A DNA stretch of 53,101 bases from a virus, in IMG/VR virus record IMGVR_UViG_3300033155_000965, positions 1 through 53,101 of that record, one strand, 5' to 3'. The translations under genes and the position numbers were made by a program. A model generated the notes under the pieces. That model saw only the letters and a list, made by a program, of their open reading frames with translations. It had not been told where the DNA came from and made no database searches. Below, piece after piece: positions 16,402 to 24,693 of this stretch (position 1 is its first letter; the number at the start of each line of letters is the position of its first letter).

Positions 16402-17796
16402 TTAGAACCAACCGAGATTAGCTGGACTGACATTTTTGATGTAAGCGTGCTGCTCTTCTTTCTTCAGCGCCAAGGCACCAAATAAGAGCATGAGGAAAGG
16501 ATACACGGCTTCATTTGTGGGATACAAATCGAATTTCATTAATGGCAAAAATTGAAACCACTCTATCGCATCGTATATCTCATCCATGGTAAGGATGAAG
16601 ATGTCAGATGTTCCGGGGAGGCTCGCATTGTCGTCAACGATTGCATCTGCATCGCCGTCCACATAGGTTGAAAAATATCCCATGAAACGAACATCGCTGC
16701 CGTCGGCTGCACCCACTTTGGACCTGTATACCGCATAAGCGGTGATCGAGGCGTCAGGGGTAACCGATACGGAAAATACGTTCGTATCGCCGACAGTCGT
16801 AATAGTATCAGAATCTTCAGTGGAGGCAAGGCCCTCACCATATCGATTCACTGCGGAAACTTTATAGTGATACTCACCAAGGTCCCCTGCTGCAAAGTAC
16901 GAATCGCCGGTTGCTGTTCTGGTAATGCTGTTGATGGTGACCTGTGCAGGTCGAAGCGCTGTCAGGGTTGAAGCTACGGGAGCCGCACCTTCGTTGATGA
17001 ATACGTCATCGAGCATTTCCAGTTTCCCGAATGGAGTCGGATACTCATTGAATATGGCAGCACCAACATCCTGACCTGACTGAAACCGCACGCGATCTCT
17101 GATCAAGTTCTGAAGATCCTGATGGACCATGGTGGAAGAAAGCAGCAAGCTACCTTTTCCATACTGATCACGAATCTGGCGTGAGCCATCATTGATCAGT
17201 TTTTCTACCGATGAACCGGAAGCAGTCGCCCCACGTGCATCAAGCACATTGGATGTAGCCTGCTGTTTGATTCCTTTCGGCTGTTCGGGAAAGATTGTGT
17301 CATTCCCGTTAAACATTGCCTTCTCAACTTCGCGGATTACCCACAAAGCTCCGGCATTCTGTTCAATGGTCAGGGCATTCTCGATCATGTTCGAGAGAGT
17401 CGCCTGCAAAGTCGCCTTTCGGAGAGTCTGCAAGTACTTGGCTGTCTCATACACACGAGCAATGGTCTGGTCAGCTTCCTGACTCTGGCCACCTTCAGGC
17501 ACCCATGCTCCATCGCTGGAACCTACTGCCGTACGCTTGTCCCACTGGTGAACAGGGCTGGCTATGGGTTTCTTTTTCACCCGCTGGAAGAGGCGAGCCT
17601 CATCCTGCGACCACAACACGTTTACGAGCGTGTTTTCAAGGGATTCCGGGATCAATGCACGGCCACCAGCAAACCCGCTGGCGTCTACACCTGATCCGGC
17701 TTCTAACGCTTTAGTGAGTTCCTGTAGGACCTCAACGTTACCGAAGTCTCCGTGTCCCACGAAGTTCTGAGGGAATAGTTCAGGATTTATGTTCAT
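16402..17796 (-). CDS. Major capsid protein with inserted Ig/FN3-like domain
   Basis: The 464-residue protein follows directly after the scaffold gene. The N-arm (residues 28-60) contains SGVDASGFAGGRALIPESLE, then a typical HK97-fold start (LFQRVKKKPIASPVHQWDKR; YLQTLRKATLQATLSNMIEN). The body has GSLLLSSTMVHQDLQNLIRD and the C-terminus WFQFLPLMKFDLYPTNEAVY. Between residues about 285 and 385 lies an insertion that looks like a fibronectin-III/Ig domain (GEYHYKVSAVNRYGEGLAST). Such insertions are known to decorate capsid surfaces. The N-arm shares a 26-residue block with the prohead protease C-terminus, 20 of 26 identical. Confidence 0.85.
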   Translation of the reverse strand: MNINPELFPQNFVGHGDFGNVEVLQELTKALEAGSGVDASGFAGGRALIPESLENTLVNVLWSQDEARLFQRVKKKPIASPVHQWDKRTAVGSSDGAWVPEGGQSQEADQTIARVYETAKYLQTLRKATLQATLSNMIENALTIEQNAGALWVIREVEKAMFNGNDTIFPEQPKGIKQQATSNVLDARGATASGSSVEKLINDGSRQIRDQYGKGSLLLSSTMVHQDLQNLIRDRVRFQSGQDVGAAIFNEYPTPFGKLEMLDDVFINEGAAPVASTLTALRPAQVTINSITRTATGDSYFAAGDLGEYHYKVSAVNRYGEGLASTEDSDTITTVGDTNVFSVSVTPDASITAYAVYRSKVGAADGSDVRFMGYFSTYVDGDADAIVDDNASLPGTSDIFILTMDEIYDAIEWFQFLPLMKFDLYPTNEAVYPFLMLLFGALALKKEEQHAYIKNVSPANLGWF

Positions 17797-18477
17797 TTAA
17801 TTACCCTCCTTCATGAGCGCTTCAACCTTCTGGTCTACCCGGTCATTCCGGTTTCCCAGTTGGTTCTTGTTGATGCGTCCCTCGATCATACCGGCCTCAG
17901 TGAGGTCGATCTTCCCGGCGCGGACCCATTCTCGTGATTTCTGAAGCACGGTCATATTGTCGTACTCCACTTTCCCGCCTTCAAATCGGCTCTTATTCAG
18001 AACCTTGACGGACTGGCTTCGAACCGGAGTGCCCCCGATCTGACGGATCATATCGGCTGTACTTTTTTCGAGTTTGGCAGTCATCAGGAGAACTTCTCCC
18101 TGACTCTTCACCATTTTCTCTACCCGGTTGAACTTTGCCTGCATGGACTTGCTTAGCTGCATGATGGTTTCATCCATCGCTTTAGTAAGCTGGCGCAGGA
18201 AAGGTTCGACATCAATTGCCGCAGCCGCGTTCGGATCTTCGGCAAGGATTTCAGAGATGGACTTTTCGTAATCCATATCCTCTTCTTCCTCTTCCTCAGA
18301 CTCGTCTTCGTCTTCGGCATCTTTTGACTTGCCCTTGGGCTCGTCGTCATCTTTGGCCTTCCGAAGTGATTCTTCCGAATCGGATTCCAACGACTTCTGG
18401 AGGTCGGTCAAGGCGTCGTTGAAATCCTTTTCGATGAGTTCATCATCCAGAAGAACTTCTTGTATTGCTTCACTCAT
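17797..18477 (-). CDS. Capsid scaffolding protein
   Basis: The 226-residue protein is very acidic in its first 75 residues (runs of Glu/Asp around residues 40-68). It then turns into a long helical, coiled-coil-rich region (FLRQLTKAMDETIMQLSKSM; LLMTAKLEKSTADMIRQIGG) and ends in a basic helical tail (NQLGNRNDRVDQKVEALMKE) of the kind that binds capsid protein. Its position between protease and major capsid genes, its size and its charge pattern are typical of phage scaffolds. The ATG is preceded by CACTTGGAGGGTTTC, a strong ribosome site. Confidence 0.82.
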   Translation of the reverse strand: MSEAIQEVLLDDELIEKDFNDALTDLQKSLESDSEESLRKAKDDDEPKGKSKDAEDEDESEEEEEEDMDYEKSISEILAEDPNAAAAIDVEPFLRQLTKAMDETIMQLSKSMQAKFNRVEKMVKSQGEVLLMTAKLEKSTADMIRQIGGTPVRSQSVKVLNKSRFEGGKVEYDNMTVLQKSREWVRAGKIDLTEAGMIEGRINKNQLGNRNDRVDQKVEALMKEGN

Positions 18478-18503
18478 ACTGTGAAACCCTCCAAGTGATA
18501 TTT

Positions 18504-19301
18504 TTACCTTCCCGCCCCAACAACGTTAGGGATTTTCCGGGATAGGTAGTTGATAATTTTAGCTGCTGAATTGCCTTCATATCCTCTATCGTATACGAAG
18601 TTAAGCATGTCATTATAGCTACCAATCTTATTATCTCTGACTGCTTTTAAAAGGTCACCAAACATTCCCCGTAGTTCTTCCGGGGGAACCATATTGTCGA
18701 CCGTTGATCCCTGAAGACTCTCAGGACTGAGGGCACGACCGCCTGTAAATACAGACGCATCTACTCCACCACCCGCCATGAGTGCTTTAGCGAAAGCGGC
18801 GAACGGTACCATCTGAACACCACCAAGAGTCCCATCATTGACGGGCCTATGTGTGATCGCGGTTTCGTCCCATATAACTTGCTTGATTGCATTCTCGCTC
18901 TTTTGGAGAATACCACCACCGATTGAAGCGCCGAGGCGCTTTGCCCCACTCTGGATATTCTTCCAAACCTTCTGTGCGATGTCGTTGGCCTGATACAGAT
19001 AACCTTTTACAAGGGTCCTGTGATCTTTAGTGAACTTCACTTCCAACGGTTCGCCGATGATGAATCCCGGATCATGTGTCGCTTTATGCTTGTGATCCCA
19101 CGATAGAACACCGTGCGAGAGGAAGTAGTCGGCGGCTTTCTGTAAGGCCGCCATGTCTACGGTCTCTCCGTCCTGATCTTTCATCTCGTTAGAGGCTTGG
19201 AGATAGACTATCCACTGCCCATTTTCTTCGGCGCCCTTGATAAGGACATCGCTGAATGGGCTGTAGAATGGGTTGCTAAGCTGTGCAATTCCCTGTCTCA
19301 T
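18504..19301 (-). CDS. Prohead (capsid maturation) serine protease
   Basis: The 265-residue protein has a strand-rich N-terminal part (GQWIVYLQASNEMKDQDGET). It then shows His-containing HGVLSWDHKHKATHDPGF (residues 63-80), a conserved turn IIGEPLEVKFTKDHRTLVKG and the catalytic Ser region KRLGASIGGGILQ (Ser near 126), followed by AITHRPVNDG. This order of His and Ser motifs is that of phage prohead proteases (S78/herpesvirus-assemblin-like fold). It processes scaffold and capsid N-arms during maturation. The C-terminal 90 residues are unusual: residues 171-196 resemble the capsid N-arm, and the rest (KAVRDNKIGSYNDMLNFVYD) is helical. Confidence 0.82.
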   Translation of the reverse strand: MRQGIAQLSNPFYSPFSDVLIKGAEENGQWIVYLQASNEMKDQDGETVDMAALQKAADYFLSHGVLSWDHKHKATHDPGFIIGEPLEVKFTKDHRTLVKGYLYQANDIAQKVWKNIQSGAKRLGASIGGGILQKSENAIKQVIWDETAITHRPVNDGTLGGVQMVPFAAFAKALMAGGGVDASVFTGGRALSPESLQGSTVDNMVPPEELRGMFGDLLKAVRDNKIGSYNDMLNFVYDRGYEGNSAAKIINYLSRKIPNVVGAGR

Positions 19302-19318
19302 CGTTTCACTCTCCCATT

Positions 19319-19363
19319 AAAAAAACCCATCTCACCTGATATTGCAATATCAGCCAAGATGGG
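19319..19363 (-). terminator. Strong rho-independent terminator upstream of the protease gene
   Basis: On the minus strand CCCATCT pairs with AGATGGG around an inner CTGATATTGCAATATCAG stem, followed by seven T. It lies just downstream of the Com-like zinc-finger gene and 18 bases before the protease start. It may set the ratio of early head genes to protease/scaffold/capsid message. Confidence 0.8.
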
Positions 19364-19392
19364 GCTTCAATGAGCCTCTTTTAGTAAAGGTC

Positions 19393-19418
19393 CAAATGGT
19401 CACTCGGGAATCCATTTG
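19393..19418. repeat. 26-nt hairpin repeat, copy 1
   Basis: The arms CAAATGG and CATTTG flank a core with CACTCGGG. The same architecture occurs at 35294-35319 and, inverted, at 44056-44081. Here it lies in the intergenic stretch after the stop at 19430, next to the terminator. Confidence 0.65.
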
Positions 19419-19429
19419 CCTTAATTAAA

Positions 19430-19828
19430 CTATACCACAGGATGGCCGTTTGAAACAAGTGCTTTGCAGTGGCGACATTTCACCTCCACAAGTGCCTTCT
19501 CTAACCCTCGACCTTTCAACAGAAGAGCGCCGCAATCAGGACACCGAAACTCATCAAGGTCCCCTCCAATCACAAGATTGAAACTCTTCTTGACTGTTTT
19601 CTTCCAATCCTTCTTGCCGCCCTTCCACTCATCCACTGTTTGCTTCTTCTTCGCTCGTTCCTTACTGAACTTCGGTTTGAACTCACCCGTCCGGGCCATA
19701 CGTTTATAGATTCCTACAATGTACTCGTAGTCCTCACCGTGACCTTGTTCTTCGGCGCGTTCTTTGGCGAGCTTCCACTTCTCTTCGTCGAAGGGCTCAC
19801 CATGTACCGTCTTCCAGTTAGGAGGCAT
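19430..19828 (-). CDS. Com-like zinc-finger protein
   Basis: The 132-residue protein has a helical N-terminal half (EEKWKLAKERAEEQGHGEDY, then EYIVGIYKRMAR) and a very basic linker (KKQTVDEWKGGKKDWKKTVK). Its zinc finger is at residues 94-125: FRCPDCGALLLKG, then EVKCRHCKALV. The finger pattern matches the Com-type ribbon of phage Mu and relatives, which binds nucleic acid or protein. A terminator follows the stop. In phage head operons such small fingers may act in assembly or translation control. The function here is not shown by sequence. Confidence 0.65.
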   Translation of the reverse strand: MPPNWKTVHGEPFDEEKWKLAKERAEEQGHGEDYEYIVGIYKRMARTGEFKPKFSKERAKKKQTVDEWKGGKKDWKKTVKKSFNLVIGGDLDEFRCPDCGALLLKGRGLEKALVEVKCRHCKALVSNGHPVV

Positions 19829-19833
19829 TTGAT

Positions 19834-20145
19834 TTATTCGCCGAATACTTTCGGAAAGCTCTTCACCAAAAGGTCTAACTCCACGGCGGAAAGAGAGCGG
19901 GCTGCAAGTCTTTTCATTGCAACGCGAAGGTCTTCCACATCCAACGGTTTCACTTTCTTCGCTTTCGCTTTGGGTGCTTTCACAACTTCTGCTTCACTGG
20001 TTTTCTCAACCGCTCCCTCATCAGGCTCGGTTGCCGGGGTCTCAACGGTGGGAGTATCTGCTCCGGTTTCGTTGATCTCTTCGTCCTTAGATTTTTCGTC
20101 TCCTGCTGTCAGCACATCGGCCTCCTTGTCTTTGTCTCTTGCCAT
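19834..20145 (-). CDS. Acidic Lys/Glu-rich hypothetical protein
   Basis: The protein has about 103 residues from ATG 20145, chosen because AAGGAG stands eight bases upstream; a start nine codons earlier lacks a good site. It is low complexity (TPTVETPATEPDEGAVEKTS) and ends in a helical domain (VEDLRVAMKRLAARSLSAVE, then LDLLVKSFPKVFGE). It resembles internal head or scaffold-accessory proteins in composition. It is the first gene of the protease/capsid-side cluster downstream of the promoter at 20191. Confidence 0.6.
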   Translation of the reverse strand: MARDKDKEADVLTAGDEKSKDEEINETGADTPTVETPATEPDEGAVEKTSEAEVVKAPKAKAKKVKPLDVEDLRVAMKRLAARSLSAVELDLLVKSFPKVFGE

Positions 20146-20190
20146 CGGTTTGTCTCCTTGCCCGCTCTTCACGGGTTATTTAATACTCTA

Positions 20191-20218
20191 AGTATATCAC
20201 AGGTCCAACGGACCTCAA
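20191..20218 (-). promoter_or_regulatory. Putative sigma70 promoter with inverted repeat in spacer
   Basis: On the minus strand TTGAGG is followed 16 bp later by TATACT, preceded by TG (extended -10). A GGTCC/GGACC inverted repeat lies in the spacer. It sits in the 95-base gap between the minor-head gene and the acidic protein, and would drive the protease, scaffold and capsid genes. Confidence 0.55.
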
Positions 20219-20240
20219 AACCTTGTTCTGCTATAATTGT

Positions 20241-21404
20241 CTAATTCCACGGGGTCGGTTTGATCAATTTTTCAGGATCGTCTATAGGCTTCTGAAGCCT
20301 TGCGCCCTCCCGCATAGCCGCCTCCATAGACGCTCTGAACTTCGCATCGATGTCCTCAAACCCCTGAATGTACTTCACCCACGTACATCGACAGTGCGGG
20401 TGCTGAGTCCCAGCAGCTACCCACCAGTCAGCACGTCGGCGGCCATAGTTGTCTTTCCCCGGCCAGATCGCAGTGTACATTGTACCATCTATCATTACCT
20501 GATCGCCACTGTCAGGGGGTTCCGGCAATAGGACCACGACCCTATCATTCACTTGACCCACACAAAACGGGCACGCCTCCGATGAGGATATGCCCTTCAT
20601 GAATATCGTTTCATCCGGTCGCGCCCGGTCCATCTCTGTAATGAGTTGACCGTTGTTCATGGAGTTTCCGATCTCGGTCTCAGCTATACGCCGCCAGTCC
20701 CGATTCATCTCTCCGAACTTATCGAATAGATTCTCCCGGAGTTCCCGGTGACTCTGCCGATTCTTGATACCAGTTTGTAGGGTGTCATGGATCTTTTTGT
20801 ACTGGTTCTGCTTCAGGTCCACAATCAACTCACCAGCGTGTTGCTGAGCAAAAGCTACGGTGTTCTGCCATAGCGGACCCTTCAGTTTGTTCATAGTGTC
20901 ATCTACTGCATCCCGGACACTCAGATATCCGGCAGACAGAGAATCGTCAATGCTCATACCTTTGAGCAGCTTCCCCAGCGCAAGAGCGTGAGATGCGATC
21001 CGTTCCTCTTCTGGTGCATAGATATAATTGAATACCTTCAGGATGTCCCGCTTGATGATCTTCCACTGGCCTTTTGTCAACGGCTTCCCACTCTTTGGAT
21101 CTATGAATATTCGGTTGTTCAACAGGAAGGGATCAGTCGAGGCTTTCGCCATGCCGATCCACTTCGAGGATATGACATTGTACATCTTGATCAGGTGCCG
21201 CTCGATACGGTCCTTGCTGAATGCTTCCAGTTCCCGGACAGATCGAAACGGGGAGACCTCTTTCTGCTGTCTCTCAGAGTCGTATCCCAGCGCCTTGGTC
21301 AGCGCTGTTATTGCTTTGTCAAACTTCAATTCGGGATGGTGATGAAGGTTCTTGAGTTCAAGTACTATATGTGATTCACGAGTTTGAGAGCAAAGTTCAC
21401 ACAC
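20241..21404 (-). CDS. Mu-F/SPP1-gp7-like minor head protein
   Basis: The protein has about 387 residues from GTG 21404. I prefer it because GGAGGGG lies eight bases upstream and the codon overlaps the upstream stop. The long helical N-terminal region (DRIERHLIKMYNVISSKWIG) is followed by the Mu F-like domain: RRIAETEIGNSMNNGQLI, then SSSEACPFCVGQVNDR and the hallmark TQHPHCRCTWVKYI near the C-terminus (Cys and His residues that bind zinc). Proteins of this family are minor capsid components that attach to the portal vertex and are often ejected. Neighbours are other head-vertex genes. Confidence 0.8.
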   Translation of the reverse strand: MCELCSQTRESHIVLELKNLHHHPELKFDKAITALTKALGYDSERQQKEVSPFRSVRELEAFSKDRIERHLIKMYNVISSKWIGMAKASTDPFLLNNRIFIDPKSGKPLTKGQWKIIKRDILKVFNYIYAPEEERIASHALALGKLLKGMSIDDSLSAGYLSVRDAVDDTMNKLKGPLWQNTVAFAQQHAGELIVDLKQNQYKKIHDTLQTGIKNRQSHRELRENLFDKFGEMNRDWRRIAETEIGNSMNNGQLITEMDRARPDETIFMKGISSSEACPFCVGQVNDRVVVLLPEPPDSGDQVMIDGTMYTAIWPGKDNYGRRRADWWVAAGTQHPHCRCTWVKYIQGFEDIDAKFRASMEAAMREGARLQKPIDDPEKLIKPTPWN

Positions 21405-21606
21405 GTCCGTGGCCCCTCCCTGCAAGGAAGGAACAATAGTTCAACCAGATCGAGGTATCCGTGGTCAGGTAGTCTTTTATCATTCTGCTACCCTCATCCA
21501 TACTCCGATTCAGTGCGGCTTTAATATTTTTAGGGGGAGCTTTCCGGCCCATGTACTTACACCACTTTGCGAACCTGTCACCGGTTCTTAATGCTTCTGA
21601 TCTCAT
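21397..21606 (-). CDS. Small basic hypothetical protein upstream of minor head gene
   Basis: The 69-residue protein overlaps the preceding stop and the following GTG start by a few bases on each side, so it is embedded in a coupled series. It has basic helices (FAKWCKYMGRKAPPKNIKAA; MDEGSRMIKDYLTTDTSIWL). Its Cys residues are too far apart for a simple finger. It may be a separated N-terminal piece of the minor-head protein or a small vertex factor. I do not recognise a family. Confidence 0.6.
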   Translation of the reverse strand: MRSEALRTGDRFAKWCKYMGRKAPPKNIKAALNRSMDEGSRMIKDYLTTDTSIWLNYCSFLAGRGHGRV

Positions 21607-22505
21607 GCTCCATACCTCTCCATATAGTTCCGATACCCTGACGAATGCTCCATCCTGAAGATGAAGTTATTCCGGGTACGCTTACTCGCGATCTGGTTCA
21701 GTAGGAATGCCTTGGCGAACGAATATGGAATCTTGATCTCCGCCTTCGCTGTCGCCCGTGTACGTTCCTTCTTTTTAACAATCTGCTTCACTCGGATCGT
21801 GAGGCTATCACCTTTATATTTCAGGTCCATGTCCTCAGCTTTCTTCGGGAGAATCCATTTCTTCTTCCCATTCGGTAACCCGGCTGTCAGCTTCGCAACC
21901 TTGGTTTTTATCATAGCACGAATATGAGAAGTAGACAGGTCCCCGGTCACTGACCAGCCGCCCATCCTCTTCTTTTCAGTCTTCACTCGGGACGCTTTCA
22001 TAACCGGCAGCGCCGTGTCGTGCTTGCCTTCCTCATAGGTCCTGTATTCCTTGCCTTTCTTCGAGGTCTTTGTAATCGTCAGCTTGACCTTGGGCTTGGT
22101 AGAAAATCGTTCCTTCAATTGAATCAGTGACCGACCGATCAGGTCCACAACTGCTTTCTTGTCACCAACAGGTGCGGGGGTTGATTTTACCCGGTCGACC
22201 ACATCCTTATAGATTTGATGGGCCGTATCCGCTGGACCGTTCTTGATCGCTTCTACCAGACCCTCGAATCCTTTGATGTTCCGGGCCTGCATAACAGCGT
22301 CAACCTCGCTGCCAAGGTTGGTTGTCATTGCATAGTTGAAATATTCCCGGCCACGTCGCCACGAGTCAGCGAGTACCTGCTTTTCACCTTTCTGACCGCC
22401 CTCTACGACAACCCATTTCTTGCCGACCTTCTTACGGGTTGTCCCGTCGGCCCATGTGTGGGTTTCGCCCTGTGCGGCTGCCTTAGCTTTCAGTATCAGG
22501 TTCAT
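21603..22505 (-). CDS. Basic head-associated hypothetical protein with linker-type N-terminus
   Basis: The protein has about 300 residues from ATG 22505 (ribosome site GGAAGAAAG); an upstream in-frame ATG lies inside the previous gene. The N-terminus (ILKAKAAAQGETHTWADGTT, then RKKVGKKWVVVEGG) is of the type found on several putative vertex/ejected proteins here. It is rich in Lys/Arg throughout (VKLTITKTSKKGKEYRTYEE; KKWILPKKAEDMDLKYKGD). The C-terminal region is helical and hydrophobic (YSFAKAFLLNQIASKRTRNN). A DNA- or capsid-binding internal protein is plausible. The family is not recognised. Confidence 0.65.
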   Translation of the reverse strand: MNLILKAKAAAQGETHTWADGTTRKKVGKKWVVVEGGQKGEKQVLADSWRRGREYFNYAMTTNLGSEVDAVMQARNIKGFEGLVEAIKNGPADTAHQIYKDVVDRVKSTPAPVGDKKAVVDLIGRSLIQLKERFSTKPKVKLTITKTSKKGKEYRTYEEGKHDTALPVMKASRVKTEKKRMGGWSVTGDLSTSHIRAMIKTKVAKLTAGLPNGKKKWILPKKAEDMDLKYKGDSLTIRVKQIVKKKERTRATAKAEIKIPYSFAKAFLLNQIASKRTRNNFIFRMEHSSGYRNYMERYGA

Positions 22506-24261
22506 CTTTCTTCCTATGAAGCGGTTCGTCGAAGATGGATTCCATTCTCGCGATCCGGTCGTCGAATGCATTCTGCATAGCCTTCAGCAAAGCCATCTCA
22601 GATACGGTGGCATATACCATATTATAAACGCCCTGCGTCTCAACCTTGGTGATCGTGATAGAGGGGGCCCTCACTATAAACTCATGCTCATGTGCATGTT
22701 CAGATATGCCACTGGCCTCAGCCGCGCTATAGTTGACTTCGTTCACATCCTCAATCAGTTCGTCAATATCAATACCTTTGATCTTCTTGCTCTCACTGGT
22801 AAAGTCGTTGGCCAGAACAATGACAGTTCCTCCGGCATTCGCGAATCCTTTTGCTGTTGACTCCTGAGTAGAAAATGAAGCCATGCCTACAGGAATCACA
22901 TCCCCTACCTTCGCTACCTTCCAGTCATCATTACCTGTTCCCCTGTACAGTTCATTATGAGTAGCGGTCATCATTTTAGCCAAGACCACATCCCCTGTAT
23001 TGTTGTAAGCTACTGACCCCGGATCGAGCCCGTCCCGTCGTTTGGTATCCGCTTCCTTTACAATAGATCGAGTTTCCCTAACATTATTTCCACGGACCCA
23101 TTCACCAATAGTATTCAGATCGTCAGCGTCCCATTCAAGATCACTACGATCAGTCATGGTAAAATCTTCAAGGTCACCTCCGGCCTCTTCCTCAGCCTCA
23201 TCCAATACTTTTTGTACCCAGTCCTCAGTACCAGATATGCTCATACCATTATTGATCATCATGGAAAGCGCTTCACCTTCCTCAACTTCTATATAATCAT
23301 TCGAATCTGAAAAGCTCCATACATCACTATCGGACAAAATCGGATTTCCTTGATGCTCCCACCAATCCTTGATTTGATCTATATCCACCTCGCCATACTC
23401 ATCAGTAGCATTATTATTGATATACGCAAAAGCCTCAGATGTAGCTACAGCATCATCCCAATCAAGATCCCCTTCCATAGCAAGGCCCATTTCAAACCAT
23501 TGACTATCATTGGAGTTATCGATAAAACCTTGAATATCCTCATTCGTTTTCAGGTGTTCACGAATCCATGTCCGAGCATCCAATCGGAGACCTTCGTTGC
23601 CGTAGTCCTCATCCTCATCTTCCCGGTCCATAACCGTGTTAATGATATGAATGGTTGCTCGTTTGATATCGTCTTCAGTAATCGGTTTTGGTGCTTCTTT
23701 CATATCGAAGTCAGCCGTATCCTCAAACCAACTCTCGGCCTTGTCCTGAATGAGTCCCGCCTTGCCGATTATATCATTCATCTTGTCTTCGCCATGCGTA
23801 TCCAATGTATTTATCGCACGCTCTTTGAGATCCGCCGCAGATTCCCCGGACCCGCCGGTTACTACTTTCAGACCGGTGGATACCTCAGTCACCACCACGT
23901 CAGGGCCTACGCTGTTGTTTCTCTCAATCTCCCGGTGAACCACAAACGACTTACCGAACTTATCGAATCTCTCCACAATAGCTTTGTCAGGTATTCGTAT
24001 CGCCTCTTTAACAACATTAGTGGAACCCTCGTCCGGCTGCTTGTCCCGGAGAACGTACACACGGTTATCGCCCTTCGGTCCTTTCGGTACCGGAGCCGGG
24101 AGCATAACAAGGTCTTGATGGTTGATGATCGTGGGATTCTTTGGGGCCTGATCAGGGCGCACATAGAATGTCTGGATAAAAGGCTTTCCCTTCCTTGAGA
24201 CCATTCGTTTTACTGGCACGAGCCCTTTCCGACTCATGGTTGCCTTGATCAGTAGTCGCAT
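22483..24261 (-). CDS. ADP-ribosyltransferase-like virion protein
   Basis: The protein has 592 residues. The N-terminus is basic (KATMSRKGLVPVKRMVSRKG) and the middle 200-430 is very acidic, with Asp/Glu-rich repeats. The C-terminal 430-540 segment has the R-S-E pattern of ADP-ribosyltransferases: NELYRGTGNDDW (Arg about 440), GMASFSTQESTAKGFA (STQ-type Ser-Thr block near 462-465) and HEHEFIVRAPSI (ExE at about 525 and 527). Enzymes of this fold transfer ADP-ribose from NAD to host proteins. Phages such as T4 eject related enzymes. Placement next to minor-head genes suggests packaging. Activity is inferred from motifs only. Confidence 0.68.
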   Translation of the reverse strand: MRLLIKATMSRKGLVPVKRMVSRKGKPFIQTFYVRPDQAPKNPTIINHQDLVMLPAPVPKGPKGDNRVYVLRDKQPDEGSTNVVKEAIRIPDKAIVERFDKFGKSFVVHREIERNNSVGPDVVVTEVSTGLKVVTGGSGESAADLKERAINTLDTHGEDKMNDIIGKAGLIQDKAESWFEDTADFDMKEAPKPITEDDIKRATIHIINTVMDREDEDEDYGNEGLRLDARTWIREHLKTNEDIQGFIDNSNDSQWFEMGLAMEGDLDWDDAVATSEAFAYINNNATDEYGEVDIDQIKDWWEHQGNPILSDSDVWSFSDSNDYIEVEEGEALSMMINNGMSISGTEDWVQKVLDEAEEEAGGDLEDFTMTDRSDLEWDADDLNTIGEWVRGNNVRETRSIVKEADTKRRDGLDPGSVAYNNTGDVVLAKMMTATHNELYRGTGNDDWKVAKVGDVIPVGMASFSTQESTAKGFANAGGTVIVLANDFTSESKKIKGIDIDELIEDVNEVNYSAAEASGISEHAHEHEFIVRAPSITITKVETQGVYNMVYATVSEMALLKAMQNAFDDRIARMESIFDEPLHRKKDEPDTES

Positions 24262-24264
24262 CTG

Positions 24265-24693
24265 TTACCCCCTGAAGTATGTTATTATGACTATGAGGAC
24301 CATACACACAGCCATAAACCCAGACAGAACTTCAACCCGGTGAGTCTTGAGCCATCTCTTTTCAGATTGTATCTTCATCTCCCGCTCATCCATCTTCCGA
24401 TGGACAATGTTCTCAATCTGGTTCTGGTCCACTCCTCCACGCTGATACATTTCTTTAACTGTCGTGGCTATCTCAGTCACCCGTTCATTGGTATTGCTGA
24501 TCTTTGTATCGTATCCGTCAAATAGTTTCTCACGGACCTCTCCCACCTTTTCAGAAATCTCTTTCTGGTGGTTGTTTTGATTATGTTCCATTCTGTCCAA
24601 CCGTTTATCCATAGCCGTCAATAACACCTCATGCTGTGATATTAAATTAGCATTGTATAGGCACTGTTTACTTGCGCCGGGCGTATCACTCAT
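24265..24693 (-). CDS. Putative holin/XhlA-like coiled-coil membrane protein
   Basis: The 142-residue protein has a long coiled-coil region (LLTAMDKRLDRMEHNQNNHQ; DTKISNTNERVTEIATTVKE) followed by one C-terminal membrane segment (VEVLSGFMAVCMVLIVIITY) and a short positive end. This layout is that of XhlA-type holin-associated proteins and of some virion membrane anchors. It sits in the head-vertex cluster, far from the M23 lysin, so a membrane-attachment role during ejection is an alternative. It is adjacent to another coiled-coil gene (24693-25031). Confidence 0.6.
   Translation of the reverse strand: MSDTPGASKQCLYNANLISQHEVLLTAMDKRLDRMEHNQNNHQKEISEKVGEVREKLFDGYDTKISNTNERVTEIATTVKEMYQRGGVDQNQIENIVHRKMDEREMKIQSEKRWLKTHRVEVLSGFMAVCMVLIVIITYFRG

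Noticed and set aside
23350-24198. 282-codon plus-strand frame
   Set aside because: It is opposite the ADP-ribosyltransferase gene, which has clear motifs. No SD is visible and the composition is shadow-like.
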